Of a stretch of DNA of 64,000 nucleotides, positions 59,967-64,000 are shown piece by piece; the first letter of the stretch is position 1; every line of letters begins with the position of its first letter. The notes beneath the pieces are model-generated. The model was not told the DNA's origin. It saw only the letters and a list, made by a program, of their open reading frames with translations, and ran no database searches. The stretch comes from Chelatococcus reniformis (GTDB taxonomy: Bacteria; Pseudomonadota; Alphaproteobacteria; Rhizobiales; Beijerinckiaceae). The DNA lies in contig NZ_BMGG01000006.1 of NCBI RefSeq assembly GCF_014640075.1, forward strand, positions 290,175 to 354,174. Direction: 5' to 3'. Position numbers and translations under genes: made by a program.

Positions 59967-61190
59967 ATGAAGGCATATCGGACCTTAGCGGCCATCGGCA
60001 CGGCTGCCGCGTTGGCCACGGCTCTCGGCGCCTCAGCGGCACGTGCCGCCGACAAGCCCGTGCGCATCGGCGTGCTGAACGATCAGTCGGGGGTCTACGC
60101 CGACTACCAGGGCGTCGGCTCGGTCCTCGCCGCGCGCATGGCGGTGGAGGACTTCGCCAAGTCCTCGCGCCTGCCCGTCGAGGTGGTCTCGGCCGATCAC
60201 CAGAACAAGACGGACGTCGGCGTTGCCATTGCCCGCCAGTGGTACGACGACGGCGGCGTCGATCTGATCATCGACGTGCCGAACTCGGCCATCGCGCTCG
60301 GCGTCGCCGGGCTCGCCCGCGACAAGAACAAGGTCTTCATCGGTTCGGGCGCCGGCACGGCGGACCTCACCGGCAAGGCCTGCTCGCCCAACACCGTCCA
60401 CTGGACCTACGACACCTGGGCCCTCGGCCACAGCCTGGCCAAGGCCCTGGTCGCGCAGGGCGGCAAAAGCTGGTTTTTCATCACGGCCGACTACGCCTTC
60501 GGCAAGGACCTGGAGAAGAACGCCGCCGAAGAGGTCCTGACCCAAGGCGGCAAGGTGCTCGGCAATGCGCGCCACCCGATCGGCACGGCCGACTTCTCCT
60601 CCTTCGTGCTGCAGGCCCAGCAGTCGGGCGCCGAGGTGATCGGCATCGCCAATGCGGGCGACGACACCACCAACACCATCAAGCAGGCGGCCGAATTCGG
60701 CATCGAGAAGAAGCAGCGGCTGGCCGGCTTGATCCTCAACATCAACAGCGTTCCGGCCATCGGCCTGCCGGCGATGCAGGGCGCCTATCTGGTGACGGGG
60801 TATTATTGGGACCTGAACGACGGCACGCGCGCTTTCGCCAAGCGCTTCGAGGAACGCCATCCTCGCCACAACGCCCCCAACGACATGCAGGCCGGCGTCT
60901 ATTCCGCCGTCACCCACTACCTGAAGGCTGTCGCCAAGCTGAAGAGCGCCGCAGACGGCCGCGCCGTCGTGGCGCAGATGAAGGCGCTGCCCACCGACGA
61001 TCCGATCTTCGGCAAGGGCTCGGTCCGCGAGGACGGCCGCAAGCTGCACCCGATGTATTTGCTGGTAACCAAGACGCCGGCGGAGTCGAAGCGCAAGTGG
61101 GACTATCTTAGGACCGTGGCCACTATTCCGGCCGACCAGGCGTTTCGACCCCTCGCGGACGGTGGCTGCCCCCTCGTCAAGGGCCAATAG
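59967..61190 (+). CDS. Branched-chain-type ABC substrate-binding protein, paralogue
   Basis: Periplasmic binding protein of 407 residues, homologous throughout to the product of 46142: both share VRIGVLNDQSGVYADYQGVG-like starts, SADHQNKTDVGVAIARQWYD, the ...GSGAGTADLTGKACSPN... type segment, the DYAFGKDLEKNA block and GYYWDLNDGTRAFAKRFEER. A Sec signal peptide spans residues 1-28 (cleavage after ARA). No permease or ATPase lies next to it. Neighbours are a thioesterase gene and a MarR gene, so its ligand may be an aromatic or acyl acid. The ATG has GGAGGAAACGATC upstream. Confidence 0.93.
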   Translation: MKAYRTLAAIGTAAALATALGASAARAADKPVRIGVLNDQSGVYADYQGVGSVLAARMAVEDFAKSSRLPVEVVSADHQNKTDVGVAIARQWYDDGGVDLIIDVPNSAIALGVAGLARDKNKVFIGSGAGTADLTGKACSPNTVHWTYDTWALGHSLAKALVAQGGKSWFFITADYAFGKDLEKNAAEEVLTQGGKVLGNARHPIGTADFSSFVLQAQQSGAEVIGIANAGDDTTNTIKQAAEFGIEKKQRLAGLILNINSVPAIGLPAMQGAYLVTGYYWDLNDGTRAFAKRFEERHPRHNAPNDMQAGVYSAVTHYLKAVAKLKSAADGRAVVAQMKALPTDDPIFGKGSVREDGRKLHPMYLLVTKTPAESKRKWDYLRTVATIPADQAFRPLADGGCPLVKGQ

Positions 61191-61296
61191 ACGATACCCG
61201 CGGGGCGGGCCCGGCGCGAGGAGACCGGCCGGACGCCCCTTGTGCCCGGTCCGGCTCGGGCAGGCGGCACTGCTGCGCCTGGGCCGCCTGGCTTGA

Positions 61297-61767
61297 ATGC
61301 ATCACCGTCACACCAAAAGGATCTCGTTCATCGTGCCCGGCTTCAGCAACACGCGGCGCCTCGACATCGAATGGGGACACTGCGACCCGGCGGGGATCGT
61401 CTTCAATCCGCGCTTCTTCGAGTTCTTCGACTGGTCCACGGCGCTGCTGGTCGAAGCGGCGCTCGCCATGCCCAAGCTCGCAATGATCGATGCCTACGGC
61501 CTCGTCGGCATCCCGCTGGTCGATACGCGCGCCAGCTTCGCGACACCCTGCCGCTTCGGCGACAGCGTCGAGATCGTCTCGACGGTGGTCGAAGTGAAGC
61601 GCACGAGCTTCGCCGTGCGCCACCGGCTGCTCAAGGGGGAGACGCTGTCGGTCGAAGGGCACGAGGTGCGAGTCTGGGCCGGGCGCGACGCGGCCCACCC
61701 CGAGCGGCTCAAGGGCAAGGCCATTCCCGACGATGTCCGCGCCCGGCTGATGCCGGCGGAAACTTAA
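61297..61767 (+). CDS. Acyl-CoA thioesterase (4-hydroxybenzoyl-CoA thioesterase-like)
   Basis: Hot-dog-fold thioesterase of 156 residues. The signature WGHCDPAGIVFNPRFFEFFD (residues 26-45) contains the catalytic Asp (Asp30) and is typical of 4-hydroxybenzoyl-CoA thioesterase relatives. TPCRFGDSVEIVSTVVEVKR follows as usual. The native thioester is unknown. The ATG at 61297 lacks a ribosome binding site; a GTG at 61333 with AAGGA upstream would remove 12 residues and is a real alternative. It is convergent with the MarR gene: the two stop codons share the four bases TTAA at 61764-61767. Confidence 0.9.
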   Translation: MHHRHTKRISFIVPGFSNTRRLDIEWGHCDPAGIVFNPRFFEFFDWSTALLVEAALAMPKLAMIDAYGLVGIPLVDTRASFATPCRFGDSVEIVSTVVEVKRTSFAVRHRLLKGETLSVEGHEVRVWAGRDAAHPERLKGKAIPDDVRARLMPAET

Positions 61768-62294
61768 GGGACGTCTCCGTCCGTCTCCGGCTCGTCGTCC
61801 TCGGCCGAGGAGCCGCGGCAGCCGGCTGCGATCTGGCCGAGGAGACGCAGCAGATCGCGCCGCCCCTCATCGCCGATCGTCGCGCTGATCTGCCGCTCGA
61901 AGGCGGCCTCCCGCGCCTGCAGCTCGGCGACGAGCGTTTGCCCCAGCGGACTGAGGTAGAGCCCCAGCGCCCGCCGGTCGGATTCCAGCCGCTTGCGCTC
62001 GATGAGGCCCCGCGCCATCAGGCCGTCGAGCAACGGACCAAAGTTGGTGCGCTTGATGCCGAGGGCCGCGCCGACAGCGGTCTGCTTGAGGCCCGGGTTG
62101 TTGAGGACGACGGTGAGCACACCGAGTTGCACCGGCCGGATGTCGTAGTCGGCGAACGCCTCGCGGAAGCGCCTGAACACGGCCATATGGGTGCGCCGCA
62201 GCGCGTAGCCGACCAGGTCGGGCAACGGGCTGAGGTCGGGGGCGGGCTCGGCGACCGGCAGGTCGGATGCAGCCCGGGCTGGTGCTGGCTTCAA
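61764..62294 (-). CDS. MarR family transcriptional regulator
   Basis: Dimeric winged-helix regulator of 176 residues as called. The core reads YALRRTHMAVFRRFREAFAD, YDIRPVQLGVLTVVLNNPGL, the recognition helix QTAVGAALGIKRTNFGPLLD and the wing MARGLIERKRLESDRRALGL, all typical. MarR proteins of this kind often respond to aromatic acids or their CoA esters. It may regulate the convergent thioesterase and the upstream binding-protein gene. A TTG start at 62294 is proposed because GGAAG lies seven bases upstream; a TTG at 62333 would add 13 residues. The acidic tail EDDEPETDGD is unusual but not functional evidence. Confidence 0.9.
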   Translation of the reverse strand: MKPAPARAASDLPVAEPAPDLSPLPDLVGYALRRTHMAVFRRFREAFADYDIRPVQLGVLTVVLNNPGLKQTAVGAALGIKRTNFGPLLDGLMARGLIERKRLESDRRALGLYLSPLGQTLVAELQAREAAFERQISATIGDEGRRDLLRLLGQIAAGCRGSSAEDDEPETDGDVP

Positions 62295-62426
62295 GATTCG
62301 ACTTCCACCTGGATGCACGCGCGTGGGGGCCAAACGCGCGGGAAGCTACAGCCAACGGAGCAGAGCTTCAACGAACGTGCCGGGCGCGCGCACCCCGCTC
62401 GCTGGGTCGGTCAGCCGGGCGTTCCC

Positions 62427-63023
62427 TCAGCCGGAGGCCGTGCCGTCCGCCCGCTCCGGTCTGGGATGACCCAGTTGGTCGTGCGGCGGCGCATGACCGA
62501 GGGCGCAGCGAAAGTGGTAGATGGCTTCGAGGAGTGTCGCTCCGGTCACATCGTCGACGCTCAAGCTGTCACCCTCGATCTTGAGGTGCGGCTCCAGCAC
62601 GAACTGACTCTGGACGATGTGGCGCGCGCCCATCGACTGCAGCACCGGCCGCAAGCCGTAGTCGAGCGCCAGCACGTGGGCCAGGCTGCCCCCCGTGGCG
62701 CACGGCAGCACGATCTTGCCGGCGAGCGCGAACTGCGGCAGCAGGTCGAGGAACACCTTGAGCAGCCCCGAGTAGGCCGCCTTGTAGATCGGTGTCGCGA
62801 TGACGATGCCGCTGGCCTGCTCGACCGCCGCTACCGCCTCGGCGATCTGCGGATCGGAGGCATCGGCGCGCAGCAGCGCTGCCGGCGGCAAGTCCCTCAG
62901 CCGGATATGACGAACCGTGGCGAGCGGCCCTTCGAGCTGGTGCAAAATATGCTCGGCGACGCGTGCTGTCTTCGATGTCGAGGATGGACTGCTCGACAGC
63001 ACCAGAATCGAAGGTTGGACCAT
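62427..63023 (-). CDS. NADPH-dependent FMN reductase (SsuE type)
   Basis: Flavodoxin-like reductase of 198 residues that supplies reduced FMN to flavin monooxygenases. It matches SsuE: ILVLSSSPSSTSKTARVAE at the start, IATPIYKAAYSGLLKVFLDL (about residues 74-93), GKIVLPCATGGSLAHVLALD and YGLRPVLQSMGARHIVQSQF. In sulfonate systems SsuE works with the monooxygenase SsuD, but no such gene is seen here. The ATG at 63023 fits the family; the frame is open for 16 more codons. It lies next to a metal/cobalamin-type ABC importer, so a role in reducing an imported metal complex is an alternative. Confidence 0.9.
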   Translation of the reverse strand: MVQPSILVLSSSPSSTSKTARVAEHILHQLEGPLATVRHIRLRDLPPAALLRADASDPQIAEAVAAVEQASGIVIATPIYKAAYSGLLKVFLDLLPQFALAGKIVLPCATGGSLAHVLALDYGLRPVLQSMGARHIVQSQFVLEPHLKIEGDSLSVDDVTGATLLEAIYHFRCALGHAPPHDQLGHPRPERADGTASG

Positions 63024-63131
63024 TACCGTGCTTTCAAGAGGACTCGTTGGTCCGGCGAAGGGTGGCCGCATGCCGCCGCGGCGGCAACCCCAAATGATCG
63101 CCCTCCACGAACGGCGGCGGCCCCCTACCGA

Positions 63132-63887
63132 TCATGACGGCCCGGACGGCTCGATCGGAAACAGATGAAGGGCGCCGTCCGCCACGGCGACGCGACGGAA
63201 GCGCAGGCCGAAGCTGCGATCCAAGGCGTCGTCGCGGATGACGGCGTCGGCGGCCCCGTCCAGCACGATTTCGCCGGCCGCCATCAGCACCAAGCGGTCG
63301 CAGAAGCGGGCGGCGAGATCGAGATCGTGGAGCACCACCACCACCGTCCTGTGCCGCGCCTCCGCCTTGAGCCGCCGCAGCAGCGCCAGGCGATGGCCCA
63401 TGTCGAGACTGGCGCCAGGCTCGTCAGCGAGCAGCACCGGACAGGGGGCGGCCAGCACCGAGGCAAGCAGGGTGCGCGCCCGCTCGCCCCCCGACAGCTG
63501 CGACCAGCGACGGGCGGCCAGCGTCTCCAGGCCGTGATCGCGCAGCAGACCCGCGAGCGCCGGCGGCCGCTCGGCCCGCCGGCTCCCGAGGTCGAGAAGA
63601 TCGCGCACCGAATAGTCCCAGGCCGGCGTGAAGTGTTGCGGCACATAGGCGACGAGGCGGCTGCGCTCGCCAGCAGCCATCTTGCCCACGTCCAGCCCGG
63701 CCAAGGCCACGCGCCCGCTCGTGGGCGCCACCAGCCCCGCCAGCACCCGCAGCAGCGTCGACTTGCCGGCGCCGTTGGGCCCGATCAGCCCGACGAGCGC
63801 GCCGGGCTCGAGCGTCAGCGCGGCCCGTGCCACGATGGCCCGCCCACCCCGGCGCACCTCGACGGCTTCGGCACGGAGTGCGCTCAT
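63132..63887 (-). CDS. ABC ATPase of a FecCD/FhuC-type importer
   Basis: ATP-binding subunit of 251 residues for uptake of iron complexes, haem or cobalamin. Walker A GPNGAGKST (37-45), Q-loop YVPQHF, signature LSGGERAR and Walker B VLLADEPGASLD with the switch VVVLHDLDLAARF are complete. The region around WDYSVRDLLDLG is typical of the FecE/BtuD/HmuV branch. The ligand is not evident. The ATG overlaps the stop of the upstream permease gene as ATGA, so the two subunits are made together. Confidence 0.93.
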   Translation of the reverse strand: MSALRAEAVEVRRGGRAIVARAALTLEPGALVGLIGPNGAGKSTLLRVLAGLVAPTSGRVALAGLDVGKMAAGERSRLVAYVPQHFTPAWDYSVRDLLDLGSRRAERPPALAGLLRDHGLETLAARRWSQLSGGERARTLLASVLAAPCPVLLADEPGASLDMGHRLALLRRLKAEARHRTVVVVLHDLDLAARFCDRLVLMAAGEIVLDGAADAVIRDDALDRSFGLRFRRVAVADGALHLFPIEPSGPS

Positions 63888-64000
63888 GACCTCAGCTTCC
63901 GCGCCAGCACCAGGAGAAAGAACGGGCCACCGACCACTGCGGTGATCAGCCCGAGCGGAATCTCCGCCGGGGGCAGCGCCGCGCGGGCCAGGGCGTCGCA
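63884..64000 (-). CDS. FecCD family ABC permease, C-terminal end (partial)
   Basis: Only the last 38 codons and the TGA stop are in the window; the gene continues past the right edge. The visible end CDALARAALPPAEIPLGLIT then AVVGGPFFLLVLARK is the standard C-terminus of FecCD permeases, including the PLG-x-x-T-x-x-GGPFF motif. The stop overlaps the ATPase start by three bases. Confidence 0.9.
   Translation of the reverse strand, partial: CDALARAALPPAEIPLGLITAVVGGPFFLLVLARKLRS

Overview
This 64 kb window is high-GC DNA from an alphaproteobacterium, most likely of the order Hyphomicrobiales (Rhizobiales). The evidence is the gene order rpsF-rpsR-DUF2232-rplI-dnaB-alr-radA-cvpA-purF-SDR, a conserved block in that order, together with short dispersed palindromic repeats between genes and an abundance of ABC importers for nitrogen and carbon compounds. 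The genus cannot be named from the sequence alone.

Layout. (1) 1-664: start of a membrane sensor protein, cut by the window edge. (2) 1.4-18.9 kb: housekeeping block (ribosomal proteins, replicative helicase, alanine racemase, RadA, CvpA, PurF, Der, PanB, NnrU-like protein), interrupted by a cytochrome P450/ferredoxin pair and a divergent azoreductase/HxlR pair. (3) 19.0-23.4 kb: an RND efflux pump and its adaptor. (4) 23.6-26.3 kb: a two-gene DNA repair unit, a UdgX-type uracil-DNA-binding protein whose UDG domain has no cysteine, plus a radical SAM protein. (5) 26.4-37.4 kb: a self-contained ureide nitrogen module: GntR regulator with four phased operator-like sites, a dipeptide-type ABC importer with a fused double ATPase, and AtzG-, AtzE-, BiuH-, AtzH- and AtzF-like enzymes that should take carboxybiuret/biuret-type compounds to ammonia and CO2. 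(6) 37.5-39.5 kb: two divergent paralogous glycosyltransferase-like genes of lower GC. (7) 39.8-48.2 kb: a TetR-controlled acyl-CoA operon (substrate-binding protein, single-chain biotin-dependent carboxylase, acyl-CoA ligase, VOC protein, enoyl-CoA hydratase). (8) 49.2-59.5 kb: an amide module: a complete Urt/Fmd-type ABC importer followed by small and large N,N-dimethylformamidase-like subunits, a Rieske-oxygenase-like protein that has lost most of its iron ligands, a Sel1-repeat protein and a small unknown protein. (9) 60-64 kb: an orphan substrate-binding protein, a thioesterase, a MarR regulator, an SsuE-like flavin reductase and the edge of a FecCD/FhuC-type metal or cobalamin importer.

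Modules 5 and 8 together describe an organism equipped to harvest nitrogen and carbon from small amides and ureides: each pairs a dedicated importer with the hydrolases for the imported compound. The least familiar element is the metal-ligand-depleted Rieske-like protein in the same run of genes as the dimethylformamidase-like enzyme. Three families of intergenic palindromes run through the window; in three places the repeat itself supplies the TAG stop codon of the preceding gene. All family calls rest on reading motifs by eye; no database search or alignment was run.
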